This document shows, in pieces, positions 1 to 13,731 of a stretch of DNA of 64,000 nt. Position numbers and translations under genes: made by a program. The notes beneath the pieces are model-generated. The model searched no databases. It was not told the origin of the DNA and was given only the letters and a program-made list of their open reading frames with translations. The DNA lies in contig OY292275.1 of the NCBI GenBank assembly GCA_958496175.1, positions 51,785,701-51,849,700 of the forward strand. Direction: 5' to 3'. The first letter of the stretch is position 1. Every line of letters begins with the position of its first letter. This DNA is from Sisyra terminalis. Taxonomy: Eukaryota; Arthropoda; Insecta; Neuroptera; Sisyridae.

Positions 1-1565
1 TGATGGTAGTGATTTGTTTTAAGAAAGGCATAGTTAAATTTTGGCATTATTTAATTAATTCCTAATTTGGGGAAGTGTTATAAGTGCGTGTCATTTTTAC
101 ATTTCATTCTGCATTTGTTATGTATTACATTGCAGTGCGTGCAAATTTGTGTACGATTTATTTTAATTTATAAGAAATATGTTATTTATGTGAGGTATTG
201 ATATTCGAATATCATAATCAATTTCATCAATAATATGATATCTGGTATATAAATTTGCAATGCAGAGTTGTAAAAATCATTTCATTTATCAATGTTGTTG
301 CGATTAAAATAAAAAAAAATTCAATGGAATAACTCTTGACGATTATAGCGGGTGATTAATTTATTAATTTGAGTAGGGTTTCTTTTTGCCGAAGAGTCTT
401 ACATTATCATGTTAATAAATATTTAGTACATGATACAGTTTTCAAGCACATTTTGCGAGAACTTCAGTGTGGAATATTTCTGAATGGTAATAGACTCCTT
501 ACTGAAAAGAATAGAAGCTTTCGATAACATCATAAAGCGTTCAAAATTTGAATACTTCGGATATTTTAAAAGACACCCAGAAAAATAGGCATTTATAGAT
601 CTTATGATTCAAGGGAAATTTGCAGAAGGGCAGAAAAACGTTCTGGAATAAAGTTAGTAAAATAATCCTAATTAATTCACTATCAGTATCAATCGTGACA
701 CCAACAGAAGAAGAATGCTTTTGGATAAATATTGACATTGTGAAATATATATGCAAGAAAATATTGATAAAAATAATTCTTTTGTCAGAGAAACGCTTAG
801 AGCTTTCAATCGATATGTGCAAATATCAACAACAAATAGCTGCAGAAACGTTAGATTTATACGTGAACGTTTTAAGTTATTTTCCTTTTAAGAATAGATT
901 TCACTACAGGAAATCAAAGCACATATTGCAAGTGTTGGTACTTTCTTGAATAGAAACATTTAAAGAAAAAAATATTACGCTTTTGAAAGCTTTGCATAAT
1001 ATTAACACTTACAAAGCGAACGTTTAAAACCCAATATCTGTTAGAGTTTTCTTGGAAACAAATTTAAAGTTTTATAGTTGCAAAGTAAGTATTTTGTAAT
1101 GAAATTTTATTTGAAAGAAAATTACACATATTCTTTAATATCAGAGATAAAGGACGGAATTAAATTAGTTGGGGCTTCGGTTTCAAATTCGGAACCTTTT
1201 TTTTTAAATTTGTGGGTTCATTTCAAGCTTTAGAGCCAATGTTTTACTGTTTCGAATTCAATCTAAATTTTAATTTGAGTTTTAAGTTTAATTTTGAATT
1301 TGACACCGTTTTCTTAATAAACAATGTTATGGTAAGCAAATTTCATACTATAGAGAAGAATGTTGCGATTAATGTAAACATCTTTGCATTACAAATTTCA
1401 GGTTAAATAATTACAGAAAGTATAGAGAAAAAGAGGAAACTATCATTCATTTTCTATTAGACTAGCCATTTTTAGCTCGAAACCACTTAAGTTTTCTGAG
1501 ACTACCAAGAAATGAATAAGGAAGGAGGGTCAATCCATATTAAGTGGTCCAAAAATAAATGAAAT
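1..1565. other. AT-rich intergenic DNA, no gene seen
   Basis: No exon, RNA gene or transposon was recognised here. The two overlapping open frames on opposite strands near 541-949 are low-complexity, Ile/Phe/Lys-rich and overlap each other, as expected of chance frames in AT-rich DNA. Confidence 0.6.
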
Positions 1566-3075
1566 GGTTGCTCAACGATTTTAAAAAAAAATAATTTTGT
1601 GTGTGTTATCCCCCCAACATGTTGGTAGTTCAAATTTATCATTATTTTAATTTAATTGTTTTTTGTTTTTCGGTGGTAGCCATATTAGTTTTACTAGGCG
1701 CAGACATTATCTCATGATTATCGCCTGATTATCTCAGGCCCTATTTATCCTATCAAAATGAAACTAAAAACAGTGGGTTCATGAAAATATAAGCTATAAG
1801 ATTGTAATAAAATGTTTCTACCTAAATGTAATTCTAAGGGGTGAAATTTCAGCCTAAATTTTTAGCTCTCATTTGTAAAAACTTCAATTTTCACGGAAAG
1901 ATTGTGAAGGAAGTAAAAAAGTCTACCCGTTAAAACTTTTTTACAAACAATTAGGTACTAGTTGTATTCAAAAACAAAATTTGAAGTCTGAGACTTTAAG
2001 GCTTTTTAAAATAGAAAATAACAAAATTTGGAAATTTTCAAAATTTGCAATTTTCTGAGCTCAATATCTCTGGTGGGGGACCAAATAAAAATTTGAAATA
2101 TCACTACATTATAGTACTGTATAATAGTATTATGCACCTAAAATTTGGAGTTTGATATTTGACTAGGAGCAGAGGTATTGGAAGCACAAAATGTCAAAAT
2201 AATGCATACTTCAGATGGTGAATATAATGTATTTAAGCATTTAATATGTGACATACACTTGGCAAAAAGGACATTTTACACAAAACAACATATACTCTGG
2301 GCTTACTCTTATTCGTATCTTAAATATAAAATATATACTTCTTTTTGAAAGCTAATAATGTACTATGTACGTACCCATAGCCATCAACTAATCTTGGTTA
2401 AATTCATAATAGTCACCTACTGAAGTATCATTATTTTGACATTTTGTGCTTGCAATACCTCTGCTCCTAGTCAAATCTCAAACTCCAAATTTTAGGTGCA
2501 TAATACTATTATACAGTACTATAATGTAGTGATATTTCAAATTTTTATTTGGTCCCGCACCAGAGATATTGAGCTCGGAAAATTGCAAATTTTGAAAATT
2601 TCCAAATTTTGTTATTTTTTATTTTAAAAAGGCTTAAAGTCTCAGACTTCAAATTTTATTTTTGAATACAACTAGTACTTAATTGTTTGTAAAAAAAGTT
2701 TTAACGTGTAGATTCTTTCTCTTCCTTCACAATCTTTCCGTGAAATTTGGAGTTTTTACAATGAGAGCTAAGAATTTAGGCTGAAATTTCACCCCTTAGA
2801 ATTACATTTAGGTGAAAATGTCTTTTTACAACCTTACAGCTTATATTTTCATAAACCCACTACTTTTTGTGTCATTTTGATAGGACAAATAGGGCCTGAG
2901 ATAATCAAGTTTCCGCTAACCCTTAAAAATGCGAAAATGTCTGCGCCTAGTAAAACTAATATGGCCACCACCGGAAAACTAAAAATAATAATATTAAAAT
3001 AATGATGAATTTGAACTACCAACATGTTCGGGTGGCAGCAAAAAAATCTGAATTAAAAAAAATAATCATGCGACC
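1566..3075. mobile_element. Fold-back element with ~600-bp inverted arms
   Basis: The left arm (about 1566-2225) is repeated in inverted orientation in the right arm (about 2405-3075). Both arms carry the same landmarks in mirror order: CCAACATGTTGG-like outer sequence, a block reading CGCAGACATT on one side and AATGTCTGCG on the other, and an inner block around GCAGAGGTATTG. The arms differ by scattered substitutions and short indels, so the insertion is not recent. The roughly 180-bp centre has no open frame, so the element is non-autonomous. I could not fix a target-site duplication, so the transposon superfamily is undetermined. Confidence 0.8.
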
Positions 3076-5507
3076 AGTGCTGGACCGACTGAATTGTACT
3101 GACCCAGGAACCATAGGAGCTCAAGTTGTAGCTTACGGGGGTTTATCTCAAAAGCAGATCTGATCGATTTGAACCAGGAATAACAATGAAACACAATAGT
3201 TCTTCTATAACACAATGGACAAAACCTCAATAGAGAAGCCCCTTTTGGATAACCTTTAAAATTCTTTTCTTAATGAAAAAATATCTGTTTATTTTCTCAA
3301 GCAAAATATTAATCTCACTTGAGTGTTTCGATCACTTGAGTGATTCTTTGTACAAATTTGGTACAATAACAATAACAATAACTTTTGAGAAACTTGGTAA
3401 CATTACTTTATAGGTCGACGATCGGCTCAATAATGATTAAATAATTTATTCTTTGCTCTATTTTTCAAAATTGTCAACAATAAAAACAATTTTGCTACTT
3501 TCATTGTTTTCACTGTTAAACTCACTGCCATCGTTTCCAATCAAAACTTGAACCTCATGGCTCTCTTGTTTTTTGAACCAAGTTTCTTAACAATATCAAT
3601 TATTGATTTTATTTAATGACAACTTTTCATTTCTGTTGACAAGTTGATAGATTTCGATACATTAATATTACTAAATCTCCATAATTTTATAGAGATAATG
3701 ACCAGATTAGAAAGCTGTTGTTAAAACTGTCATTAAAATAAACAAAGAAGTCGGAAAAAATAATTTAATTTTCATTTGAATAGTATTTGGGGTATTGACC
3801 TACATTTAATTATATTATACAAGCAAACGGTTTGAAATGCATGAAATAATTCATAGCATTATTATTAAATTTCATCACGTTTTCACACTATATTATTTTA
3901 ATATCTTTATCAAGAAATACAGAAATTTGAATAAGGGTTTGAGGTCAAAGGCGTACTTTTCATATTGTTCTCCACGTAAGCTTAATAGGTAGCGAATAGG
4001 AAGGAGGCATGTTTTCATTCACAAAAGACATAATTTCAAATTTTAATGGAACTTGACAAATGAGTACAAAAGACGTTTTGTTATGAATAAGTAATTAAAA
4101 TTTTTAGACAAAATTGAAATGATAGATAAAAAAAAACCTGAAAAATTTGAATTTTTCAATAGTCAAGTGTTGGAAATATGACTTCGTGAATAAATGTAAA
4201 TTAATGCATTAAGTATTCAAAGCATTGGTAGAAAAGGCCACAGATTTGATTTGTGAGTAAAGAGCATAATACATTTATGACAGCTAAGTATGAATTCTTA
4301 ATTGTTATTAATCGTTTCCACAAATTCATAATTAAAATTGATATGAAAAATTAATTTCAATTTTCATTAAAATTCACTTGTCTGTGCAATTCAACATTAG
4401 GAATGTAATATTTTGATTTTAACGATTGGTTTTAAAACATTCTAAGAGCGTTTATAATGATTTGAGGATAGGAATTGGGGTAGAGACATTGATAACAGTT
4501 TACTCATTATCTATATTAATGCGTTTTCCATTCCCAGCACGTATTTATGCTAATACCTAATAGAGTCAAATTAGTTCATTACTTTTGTCTAGATTTCGGT
4601 GTTAATTTTTCTTTAGCCAAGCAAAAGATAAAACTTATTTATTTCATATTGAATGTTTCAAAAGGAAATTAATACGTTTTATCTTGAAAATACATAATTT
4701 CCTTTCCCATTAATTCAATCTTTCATTTTCAGCTATTGTTTGAGATTGTGTCCGTAAATTATAACTAGTTTTCGAATTTATTTTCATGGTGAAACTCAGA
4801 GCAAATATAATAAATCATATTTAATCTGGAAAATTTTATTAACAATTACTCTAATAGAAAAATAAAACGAATTATTCACTAGAAAAGCTAGCGTATATTT
4901 TTTTGTCGATCTTCACTTTATGTAGCGGGAAAGATACACAGAACTTATGTTGTAATACGAGATTAAATCAATGAACTAATTGCTGATTTTTTGTTACTTA
5001 TCTTACAAAATTTTTTCCATACAACTTTGGCAAAAAGGAAATTCAACTAATACGAGAAAAAAGAACTATCAAACGTTTGCAATTATTACATGAATAGTTG
5101 ATTGATTTGTATTTACACCTCTTGTCTGCCATTATAAGGTTTGCTTCAAGTTATCCTCTCGTCAAAGAAAATGTTTGAATGTATTGATTTTCAAGTAGTT
5201 CTCAAATGAAGTTAAAATATCTATGTCTTAATTCATCCTATAAATTTTCCAAAACAAAATAAGGTATGTGCAGGATTTTACTATTAAATTTTCCACTAAT
5301 ATTTTGAAAAATCATGACATATCTTTTTTTTTTCTGCTTAGAAGCTGAGCAGCTTTTGGTTTGAAGAAAAGTGCCTTCTATCGTCTATAATAGTATTAGT
5401 GGCTGTTTTGAACTTTCAGGTGGCAAAAAAATGAGCAAATTGTGCAGTAAATGATTGATTTGATCTATCAATATATAATTTTAATATTTGAACAAGAAAA
5501 AAAATTT
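3076..5507. other. Intergenic DNA, nothing recognised
   Basis: AT-rich sequence. A slightly GC-richer patch at about 3070-3180 has stops in the frames I read and matches nothing I know. The stretch ends at the A-rich target site of the LINE insertion that follows. Confidence 0.5.
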
Positions 5508-5522
5508 AAAAAGTATGAAAAA

Positions 5523-6650
5523 TAACAGCCGGGGCTCCCCAAGGTAGCGTACTGGGACCTCTGTTGTATTCCCTTTACACAGCCGATATGCCAATTAAAA
5601 CAGATGCATTAGTGGCAACATTTGCTGATGACACAGCCATCGTAACCGCAGCAGATGAACCTAATGAAGCTTCGTTAAAGCTCCAAAATAACTTGGACAA
5701 ATTAGAGGAATGGGAAAAAAAGTGGAAAATAAAAATAAACAACGCAAAATCTACATACATAATGTTTACACTGCACAGAAATATATGTCCACCGGTTACA
5801 ATGGAAGGCACAGAACTACCGCAAAAGAGCACGGTAAAATATCTCGGAATGAACTTAGATCAAAAACTTACATGGGCTGTGCAAATCAAAAAAACTCGAG
5901 AACATTTAAATAAAAAATACAAAAAAATGTACTGGATAATGGCATCTAATGCACCATTATCAACAGAAAACATTATTCTTCTGTACAAGGTCATCCTCTA
6001 GCCCATATGGACATATGGGATACAGTTGTGGGGTACTGCATCCAACTCCAACATTGAAATCCTACAAAGATTCCAATCAAGGGCCCTACGACAAATAATC
6101 GGTGCTCCATGGTATGTAAACAATAAAAAATACATGAAGATACAGAAGTGCCATCTGTAGAGGAGGAAATTCAAAGGTTTAGTAAAAAATATCTGACAAA
6201 ACTAGACGATCATTCCAACCATCTGGCAATAGACTTATTGGACAACAGAGATGATAAGAAGGTTACAAAAATGGAATGTAATAGATTTGCCTGATAGATT
6301 TTCTAACTAAACAAATATTCCTATTAAATATTTATTGCCAAATTATTATTTCTTATTCTATAGCTATATTTTTATGTATTTCTTAAATATGAATTTTTTA
6401 CATAATTATTAGCATTGATATTGCTATTATAGACTATTATTATTATTCTTATTGTTACTGCTGATTGTTTTTATGATTGTTGTTATTGCTATAAGAATTA
6501 CTATTATTGTTATTGTTGCTATAGATTGTTAAAAATCTTTGTACTTATACTGCACTAATCTACTGAGACTAGTGCTTACATGAGATTGTCTATGGATTGT
6601 ATGCACTTATTGCAACCCTATGCAGATTGTGCAATTTATTTGAAAATAAA
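5523..6650 (+). mobile_element. 5'-truncated Jockey-type LINE (RT C-terminal half)
   Basis: The frame opens with a reverse-transcriptase motif of the GAPQGSVLGPLLY type at about 5528. It continues through the catalytic block FADDTAIV (about 5615-5640) and the KYLGMNLD thumb region (about 5835-5860). After an in-frame TAG at 5999-6001 it resumes as PIWTYGIQLWG and ALRQIIGAPWY. A frameshift near 6135 leads into the conserved VPSVEEEI tail, ending at a TGA near 6294. The 3' region is rich in ATT/TTG triplets and ends in an A-rich tail. Nearly matching A-rich sequences of about 15 bp (AAAAAGTAT then G or A, then A-rich) flank both ends at about 5508-5522 and 6650-6664, which fits target-primed insertion with 5' truncation. 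The copy is dead, with one stop and one frameshift. The Jockey clade is assigned from motif wording; a close relative in the same superfamily is possible. Confidence 0.85.
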
Positions 6651-6664
6651 AAAAGTATAAAAAA

Positions 6665-7598
6665 CTACTAAATCTTTAAGATTTTATATTAAGACAGGGA
6701 TTCAACTTGGGGAAGAAACAGACTATGCTCATTGGTTTGGAGTATATTAAGACTTTAGCGAAAATTTACAAGAACTAAAAAGTAAAGAAATAAAGCAGAA
6801 AGCTTAAAAATCCATTGCATGGAAAAAATATAAACCAAAACGTTTAAACCAATAATTATAATAATTTTACTAGTCTATTTGTAGACAAATGGTTAAAGTG
6901 TTTCAAAATTGGGAGATACTGGGCTAAGATAAAGTTCTCGTAATGGAAAAATTTTCATTATTTATCAATTAACGTAATTATTATCTCTACAATCGGTAAA
7001 GACCTGTATTCTAAAGTGACGATAAATTAATTAAAAATAGTTTTAACTATGTTGATTAAAAAACACTGATGAAAAATAATAAATTATTTTTTTCATTTAA
7101 ATGGGACTGTGATAGTTAAAAAGCATATTCTGGAAAGTAGATTATTCCCCGGTGAAGTACTATAGACGTGTATATCTTTGAATACAGGTACTATACTTCA
7201 AACAGCTCTTTGTCTAAAAAACACCAATTAAACAGCTTCTTGAAAGCAAAGTGCCCATTTCCTTTAACTAGTTGTTTTTAATTTATTGCAATGATTTATT
7301 TTTCCAAACCTCCTTTTTGGGAAAAAAAAAACATTTTTTTTTCTTTCAAATTATCAACAGAATAAGATCAAAGCGCCTCGTTTAATGTAAATTACTGCTA
7401 CAATAATCAGCACTGTTTTTTTCAAAATGTCAATAACCCTTATTTTCAAATGACTCCAAACAAATGTAAAAACTTTTTCATTGGCAAGAGGTTGGTTTGT
7501 TTAAATATATTTAAAGCTACTTATGCAGAAAAAATATAACGGAACTAGTTCCTGGATGAAAGTATATAATTATGATAAAAATCAGAACTCAGCTTTAA
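6665..7598. other. Intergenic DNA, nothing recognised
   Basis: AT-rich, with no coding signal or clear repeat seen. Confidence 0.5.
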
Positions 7599-7850
7599 AA
7601 TTTTTTAAATAAGGAGAAAATTCAGGTTGTTTAAGATCTTTAATTTTTTAATATTTTATTATTTCAAAAAGCAACGTTTCGTTACGTAATCGTAACTTCC
7701 TCAGGCTTCTTGATTTACAAAATTAAATATTTTTAATTTATTTCAATAAATAAAAAAAATTATTTGTTTTTTTTTTTTGTTGCTTTTTGAAATAATAAAA
7801 TATTAAAAAATTAAAGATCTTAAACAACCTGAATTTTCTCCTTATTTAAA
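7599..7850. mobile_element. Fold-back element, family A (copy 1)
   Basis: The outer arms are inverted copies: AATTCAGGTTGTTTAAGAT on the left and its complement near 7813-7835. One hairpin motif is present, on the minus strand at 7671-7705: CCTGAGGA, then a GTTAC/GTAAC stem, then GAAACG. The right arm lacks the motif, so this copy is asymmetric. Related copies lie at 22087-22440, 39675-39909 and 52513-53035. No coding capacity. Confidence 0.75.
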
Positions 7851-7855
7851 AAAGT

Positions 7856-10800
7856 ATATAAGTATGGTGTGTAGAAGACTAAAGTATGTGTAAAGTGTGT
7901 GGAAGACTAGTAAGTTTAAGGAGAAATGTTCTATACAGAAAAAGATTAATTTGGCGACCATATGACTTTCTTATTCATCAAAAATAATTAAAATTCAATT
8001 ATTAATTTCATTGCAAAATTTAACTATAGAAATATAAAATTCATATTGTGATACATAACATTAGTATTAGATACGCTTTTTTCAAACATTCCATTCTAAG
8101 ATTTTGCAAATAATAGTTGATGCGTCATGGTATATAAATAACAAGAGAATCCTGTAAAGGACTTGATTACTCAATGGGCGGGGGTTAACTGACTTTGAAT
8201 CTATTAGATAATTGTGCAGATGTAAAATGTCCCTGAAGAATGTCCGTACTAGATTTAAACCGATTTAAGTGACTTGTATCATAAAAGAGATACCTGTTAT
8301 TGAATATTGTAAATTGTGTCCAATGACACAACTAACTCTTAAGTTTTAAAAGGAAGAAACATTGCAATAATAATTTCCAAGAGGCAGAAGGAGCAAATAT
8401 TTATGATAGAAAAGAAAACTGTATTTCTCTTTTGACATTAAGGCTATTTTTCACTAAAATTAACCCACCACATTTTAAGTTATTACAGTTCTACTATACA
8501 TATTAATATCATTGGAAAGAGTAAAATGACAAATTTTTAAACCAAATTAGAATAATAGGAAATTCTTGTGTTCAAAAATTTGCGTAGTGCGAATTTAAGT
8601 TTGAATTCAATTGATTCCAACTAACCAGAATGATATACAACTAGAAACTATATCCTGCTTGAAAACCAATTTAAATTAATGATTTATCATTTTTAAGATA
8701 AAAAAAATCCCATTTGTCTCATTAGAAGCAGAAAAAAATTTAATTTCAAAAAAAATTAACCCCTTCGATTTTCAAATAAATGTTGTTTGGAAAAATAGAC
8801 TGTGGTTTGTATTTTGAAAACAACCAAATATGAAGCTTCTAAGTATTAAACTAATGTGTCTCTATAGATTTTATACTCGTTTCAGGTTAATTTTCCAACC
8901 ACGAAAACTTGTATAAAGTTTAAACTCACATAAATTGAATTCCATTTGCTATTGATTCCATATAAATCAAAAGATATAATTTTAAACACTACTAGCATTG
9001 TAAGGCTTACTTATAAATTCTCCAGTGCAAATACGATAATGGACCCAACTACTGGCAGAAATTATAAAACTTTTACTGTTGGAAATTTAACAAATAGCTA
9101 TTTTAAGAAAAACATTTTATTCAAGTTGGTCTGTAGCAAAATGAAATTACAAAAAACATTGTCAAGTGTTCACAATTTGGTGTATTTATTTATTTGTTTC
9201 TCCTTTCAAATTATCATCGTAATGATTATAGTCTCAAGTTCTCTGTGAAGCATTGTCTCATAACAAAAGGTTTCTTGTAAAAGTTCCAGAACTGTTTTTC
9301 AAGATCTTAACTTTTCCTTTGTTAAATTGATATTGATTTGAATGAATGTTGAATTTTAAAAATGATTCAAAAATTCAAGCTTTTATTTTCCTTGTATAGT
9401 TTTCTAAGATGTATGAATAAAACAAAATTTATTGCTCCATAAGTTTTTAAAGTTTACACCATTTCTGTTGTATGCGGTGTATCCAATAAATATTATCCAT
9501 GACCCGTGTCCGAAAAATATTAAATTTCGATAAGGTAAAAATAAATTGCAACTGAGCAAAAAACCTATATGTTTTATTTAAATATTTTAGTTCAGAGGAA
9601 AGTTTTGTTCTTTTATTTTCGTATTATATATTTTTTGACTAAATTTGTATTACGGATAAAGTTGCACCTGTAAATATGATATGTATAGTTAGGTCAAGGG
9701 GTTTTCCAGTATCTTTGCAAATTTTACAAATTAAACTTAACCAAATATCTATAAGTATTTAAAAGTTAAGAAAACAGTAGGAAGAAATAATCACAAATAA
9801 ATTAGATTGTTGATGTATACAATAACATTTTTGCTTATTTTAACGGTAAAGTTTTCACCTTAAACATATAAAAACTCTTTTTTAAATTCAAGAGAACTAT
9901 TTTGATATCATATAAGTAGAAATCAATACTAACTTCTAACAAATTCTTTTCATTCAATTTTCCAAACTTGATTTTACATTCAAAAACCGTTTTTAACTTC
10001 TTTTTTTTTTTTTTTTGGTAACTAACATTTTAAAATGTTATAATTATTACATCCAAAAATATGATTTATAGAAGGAGGTATGACAAACCTTGCATGCATA
10101 CACTTTGTAATAATAATAAATTCATGAACGAATCATTTTTTTTATTAACATAAGTTATTGTCCAAAAGATTCATTTTTTTAACGTGAAATATTCAAATGA
10201 GTTTTATAATTTCATTCAATTTTTTCCAAGTAGGAGGTAACAATTGATTATTTGAAAATGTCAAGTGTAGAAAATAGACGATTTATCTGTCTATTTATAG
10301 TCTAGTTCAGATAATATTAAGCTATTAAATAATATTTAATGAAATAACTAATCTACATTCAAAAGTAGTGGAGTTTAAAAGATATGTTGAAATTTTTTTA
10401 CTGGGGTGCAACCAATAGAATGGAAACAAGATATTTTAATTTTAAACTGCAAAAAAGTTGTCATTTTGTCGTTAAAATATACAAGTGATATCTTGTTACT
10501 TTCGTTTCAATTCAATTAATGAAAAACACGCTTATTTAAATTGACTAAACTAGAAAAAATATAATTATAAATCAAAATTTTTATGTTTATTTTTACTTTG
10601 CAAATTTTCAACTCCATAGGAAATTGCTCTAAAAACAAAATTAATGTATTAATTACGCCAAACAAGAGTCACTAGTTTGATTTGTCCCCATTGGGAACAG
10701 AGGAGCAAAATAAGCTCATTGTTCATTAAAAATTCTGTTTTCATCCCGACTTTAATAACCATTGTGAATCTGTAATTTCCTTACTTGACGTATGTTCTTT

Positions 10801-11915
10801 GATTATAATAACATTGGTTTAATTAAAATGTAGGTAGTTCACTTGTACTCTGAGGATCATAACTAGTCAACTTCAAATATGAAAATGGTATTATAATAGT
10901 TAAAATAATAAACACGTATTTTACTTCTTAAAACATTTCAACAATATTTCTCTAAGATATAAATCCATAGCATGGTCTTAAAATAATTATAAGTTATTGT
11001 TCAAAAGTTGGCATATTTCATGAAAATGCGATTAAATTAACAAATACCATTGACATTAAATTATTTATTTTTAGAATTACAAGAAACCGGAAATTCATAT
11101 GTGAGAATATGCTGCTCTTTTTATGATTGATTCGCTTATTGCAAAATCAAATTTTCTACTCTGAATAATTCACCTCCGCCTATTTTACATTAAGAGATTA
11201 AAGTACGAACGTCAATAAGCTTTTGAGTTTGTTCAGCATTAAAAGCATAATGATATCAATTTTGATTATTAAATTATCGATTTTCCATGAATTGTTAAGA
11301 AGAAAAGAAGTATGGAAATAAAAATTATTTTATTCTTACGTTTTTGAATAGTAAATTTGTGTGTAAAGAGCCTGAGAAATATGCTGATACTAATATTAAA
11401 GTTCACAATGTTTCAATTCTCTATCTTAATTAGTATTTGCGAAAATAAAATCGTAAGAGAAAAATAGAAGAAAATAGATTTTAATGAATTTATTTTATTG
11501 TTGAATCTAAAACTTAATCTTGATTTTGGGGTTGATAATATTTACAAATATACTTATAAAAATATACTGATATACTTATAAAAAATTAACTATAATGCAG
11601 CTTAGACCATTTTTTACCATTATTATTTTACCCAGCTTTGACATACTATTAATACAATGCCTAATTTTTTCTGATTTTTGAAAAGAGTACTAAATAGTAG
11701 AAAAAAACGGTTTATGTACTTATATGAGCGAGTGATAATTAATGTTTTTAATCCACTGCCATAGAATCTTTCGGTAGAGCTTAAACTGGCACACCTGTCA
11801 TAAGTGGTTTGTGATAACTAAAATATATAATACAATTTTAAACATAATTTTTGCTTTAAATGTCAATATAATAGCCAAATGTATGTATATAACAATACAG
11901 TTTGATCATTTTTTC
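7856..11915. other. Long AT-rich intergenic stretch, no gene seen
   Basis: About 4 kb with no supported exon. The open frame at 8946-9248 begins at a TTG, not an ATG, and has no recognisable domain. The segment at about 11610-11720 is weakly similar to 41600-41690 (shared CTGATTTTT...GAAAGAGTACT wording) and may be an old repeat. Confidence 0.5.
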
Positions 11916-11919
11916 ATAT

Positions 11920-12800
11920 GGCCACTATAGAAGTATATCTTCAAAAATATGGGAAACTTCATCTGCATAATGTCAATTTCCCTGAGTATGTACATAATTA
12001 TACAACCACAAAACAAGGAAGTAGTAAATGGATAATAATATATGTCTTAAGAGACCCAATTTCTTCTTTATTATGCGACGTGTTTCAACAATTTTTGACT
12101 GTCATCATCAGGTAATAGTTATTTTCGATACATATGCGAAAAGTGAGGTTTTCTAGTAGGATGAAATTGATGCACGAGCTGAAGGGACTGATCATACACA
12201 ACGAGATCGAGTGCGCTGTGTAACCCCACGAGGCCGCCAGGCGAGTGGGGGTAGGCGCACGAGATCAAGTTGTGTATGATCAGTGCCTTTAGCAAGTGTC
12301 TCAATTTCGTCCTACTAGAAAACCTCACTTTAAGCATAAGTATCGAACAAAATTTTTTGTAACGACTGCTTCTAAAGTTCAACAGAAAGAGATTGAGAAA
12401 TAAATTAATGTTATTTATATATGAAAAATTTCAACTCTACAGTAAGAATAATTTATAGAAAATTTATGAATAAAAACAATATTTTAGTTTAAACTACAGT
12501 CTAAATAATTACCTATATTAATTATTTCTTAATAAAGTTTATTTAGGTATCAATTTATTTTACTTTTGCGCACTGTTATTTACTTTTGTGCACGATTTCT
12601 CTACTTTCGCGTACGCTTACCACCACGATGAGAAAACGGTTCTTTACCCCCGCCACACAACGTACGAAAGTTCAACTTTAGAAGCAGTCGTTACAAAATA
12701 ATTATTTTGCCAATTGTAAACTGTAAATTGTAAATTCGGTCTTATAAAACAAGTATTATTATCCATTAATTTATTGTGACTCGGAAATAAATAAAAATAC
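11920..12800. repeat. Composite fold-back repeat with internal palindrome
   Basis: The outer edge contains GGATAATAATATATGTCTTA (about 12028) and the far edge contains the GTGACTCGGAAATAAATA block (about 12776-12795). The same two edge sequences flank the smaller fold-back at 55561-55800, so these are one family. The minus-strand hairpin motif at 12075-12112 reads CCTGATGA, stem GACAG/CTGTT-like, GAAACACGTCGC. Inside, a long palindrome runs about 12118-12225 against 12262-12370, with matching blocks CTGATCATACACAA and TTGTGTATGATCAG. Its GC-rich loop contains CCCCACGAGGCC and GGCGAGTGGGG. A further inverted pair (ACGACTGCTTCTAAAGTT and complement) sits at about 12362-12380 and 12672-12695. 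The minus-strand open frame here is a by-product of the palindrome. Confidence 0.7.
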
Positions 12801-13389
12801 TTATCAATGTTAAAACGAAGTAGTATTAGGTATAGGTACGATTATTCATTTCTTCCGGTTTTTTTTACAATTTTTAAAAAAATAATTTGACGAGCAAAAC
12901 ATTATCTATCAATAAATTCCATATATGTTTGTAAAAATTCATAACAGTTTCAATATATGATGTAAACTACGCGATTTGTTAATGTATGTAAGTAGAGCAC
13001 TTAATAATAGGGGCACCGGAAGAGAATCTCGTTTTTCAATGAAAGATTTGAATGCTCAGATGAATATTTTCGTTCAAAGCCAAATATGGTTTATGGCAGA
13101 GGTATGAAATTTTACCAGGAAGATGGGAAAAGGTTATATCCAACGAGGATCCAATATTATTTGATGGATAAAAAAAATTAAGCATTCAAATCATTCCTAT
13201 CCCTAATAGTTAGTAGGTCTTTTAAATCAATAAGATGGGAAAGATGAATTTTTCACCAAAAAAAAAACCTCTATTGATAATTGAATCGAAATCAACACTG
13301 TGGGTACTAAGATTTCTGAATTTCAGAATTTAATATTTCACTTACTTGAATAAAATAATTGTTACCTGGATTAGTAGTGCACTGTTTTA
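12801..13389. other. Intergenic DNA, nothing recognised
   Basis: AT-rich, no gene or clear repeat structure seen. Confidence 0.45.
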
Positions 13390-13615
13390 ATTATCACTTG
13401 GATCACTTTTTGACTTTTAATAAAATAAAATTAATAAATTAAAAACAATTAAACTATGAATAAGTCAAGCAACGCACTAATATCTGATAACTGTTTACAA
13501 ACTTCAATGCACGAAGCTATTAGCCAATGGGATTGCGAGATTTATGGATGTTCATTTGTTTTGATTGTTTAAATTTTTTAAATTTAACATTACCACTCCC
13601 CGCCTTACTGCTTTA
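13390..13615 (-). repeat. Dispersed repeat, family R1 (reverse copy)
   Basis: It reads on the minus strand like 41740-42020 and 58876-58990 on the plus strand. Shared blocks are GGAGTG, a run of AAATTTTCAAAATTTCAA type, ATCCCATTGGCTAATAGCT and, in the longer copies, AAGTGATTCAAGTGA. No coding capacity. The class is unknown. Confidence 0.6.
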
Positions 13616-13731
13616 CTCAATGTACATTGTACATATCATACGTATCTTACAAAGCGATTAAATCCAGCGCGATAGTGGTTTTATTTATTTTTTTTCACTA
13701 TGTAGTACTTTTTCAAAAAATCGGAAAAAAT

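Noticed and set aside
5575..5832. 85-codon minus-strand frame with a signal-peptide-like stretch
   Set aside because: It is the antisense of the Jockey-type reverse-transcriptase frame.
8946..9248. 100-codon frame with a hydrophobic C-terminus
   Set aside because: It begins at TTG, has the AT-driven composition of random frames and no homology I recognise.
12119..12382. 87-codon minus-strand frame
   Set aside because: It lies entirely in a palindromic fold-back element and mirrors the inverted arms.
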